5,488 bases of DNA from Bacteroidetes bacterium GWA2_30_7 (GTDB taxonomy: Bacteria > Bacteroidota > Bacteroidia > Bacteroidales > GWF2-33-38): positions 1-5,488 of the forward strand of contig MENC01000159.1 in NCBI GenBank assembly GCA_001768155.1, in the 5' to 3' direction. Below, one piece after another: positions 5,032 to 5,488 of this stretch. The notes beneath the pieces are model-generated. The model was not told where the DNA came from. It searched no databases and saw only the letters and a list, made by a program, of their open reading frames with translations. Both the position numbers and the translations under genes were made by a program. Each line of letters opens with the position of its first letter. Positions within the stretch are counted from its first letter, which is position 1.

Positions 5032-5488
5032 TTGAAAGATACTTACTTAACAATAGAATCACAATCAGAGGGGCTTTTTAAAGATAAAGGAAGTAAATTC
5101 ATTGCTTTTGCAATTCCTGTTTGTAATGAAGATGAAATAAAACAACATCTCGAAAGTATAAGGAAAAAATATTACGATGCCCGTCATCATTGTTATGCTT
5201 ACCGACTTGGTTTAGAAGGCAATATATACAGAACAAACGACGATGGAGAGCCATCAAACACAGCAGGAAAACCTATTTACGGACAAATATTGTCTAATGA
5301 ACTTACAAATGTTCTAATAATTGTAGTTAGATATTTTGGTGGAATTTTACTCGGAACCGGAGGATTAATAAATGCGTATAAATCGGCATCTGCGAATGCT
5401 ATTGCAAATGCAAAAATAATTAAAAAAACTGAAGATACGTTATTAAAAATTATTTTCGACTACACTATCACTAACGATGTAATGAAAA
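5032..5488 (+). CDS. yigZ: YigZ/IMPACT-family protein, N-terminal part (runs off right edge)
   Basis: The frame is open for 152 codons to the window edge. It carries the family hallmarks: GSKFIAFAIPV (~20-30), DARHHCYAYRLG (~49-60), DGEPSNTAGKPI (~71-82) and RYFGGILLGTGGL (~100-112). These define the UPF0029/IMPACT domain; relatives include yeast Yih1 and mammalian IMPACT, which bind Gcn1, while the bacterial role is unsettled. An in-frame TAA at 5029-5031 directly precedes TTG at 5032, and the peptide from TTG (KDTYLTIESQSEGL) aligns with the usual N-terminus, so TTG is the likely start codon. The gene begins three bases after the transporter stop, implying an operon with translational coupling. 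Only the C-terminal part, usually a second small alpha/beta domain, is missing from the window. Confidence 0.9.
   Translation, partial: MKDTYLTIESQSEGLFKDKGSKFIAFAIPVCNEDEIKQHLESIRKKYYDARHHCYAYRLGLEGNIYRTNDDGEPSNTAGKPIYGQILSNELTNVLIIVVRYFGGILLGTGGLINAYKSASANAIANAKIIKKTEDTLLKIIFDYTITNDVMK

Overview
The window is strongly AT-rich and looks like a chromosomal segment of a Bacteroidota (Bacteroidetes) bacterium, probably an uncultured or environmental lineage. Three things point there: (i) promoter-like TAnnTTTG boxes, several with an upstream TTTG or TTG at 18-20 nt, precede most genes; (ii) Shine-Dalgarno sequences are absent or weak; (iii) the gene content is typical (a YCF48/BNR-type propeller protein with 41-residue repeats, and an EamA transporter followed by a YigZ protein). 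This is an inference from sequence style, not a database match.

Layout, left to right. 1-482 (minus): N-terminal 160 codons of a YCF48-like beta-propeller protein running off the left edge, with 123-bp coding repeats. 483-730: non-coding, with a candidate promoter and a 14-bp palindrome. 731-2098 (minus): a 455-residue unrecognised protein with a predicted coiled coil followed by a GD...EVK signature of PD-(D/E)XK nucleases; a solitary defence-type nuclease is possible but unproven. 2099-2438: divergent intergenic region with a candidate promoter for each strand. 2439-2596 (plus): a tiny two-helix membrane protein whose halves lie in different frames, joined across a run of nine A residues.

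2597-2968: gene-free, with decayed repeat fragments and a strong hairpin that suits termination of the leftward transcript. 2969-3539 (minus): a complete MazEF-type toxin-antitoxin operon (ribbon-helix-helix antitoxin, then MazF endoribonuclease, overlapping by 11 bp), with an operator-like palindrome on the -7 box. 3540-4167: mostly gene-free; it holds second copies of the repeat fragments found left of the operon, plus three small stem-GTA-stem hairpins. 4168-5028 (plus): a ten-helix EamA/DMT transporter. 5032-5488 (plus): the N-terminal 152 codons of a YigZ/IMPACT protein, starting at TTG three bases after the transporter stop.

The right end is ordinary housekeeping-type content. The middle (about 0.7-4.1 kb) has an accessory character: nuclease-like orphan, small membrane protein and toxin-antitoxin pair among repeat debris on alternating strands. 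The most interesting points are the A9 frame switch in the two-helix protein, the nuclease-like orphan, and the direct repeats on both sides of the toxin-antitoxin operon.
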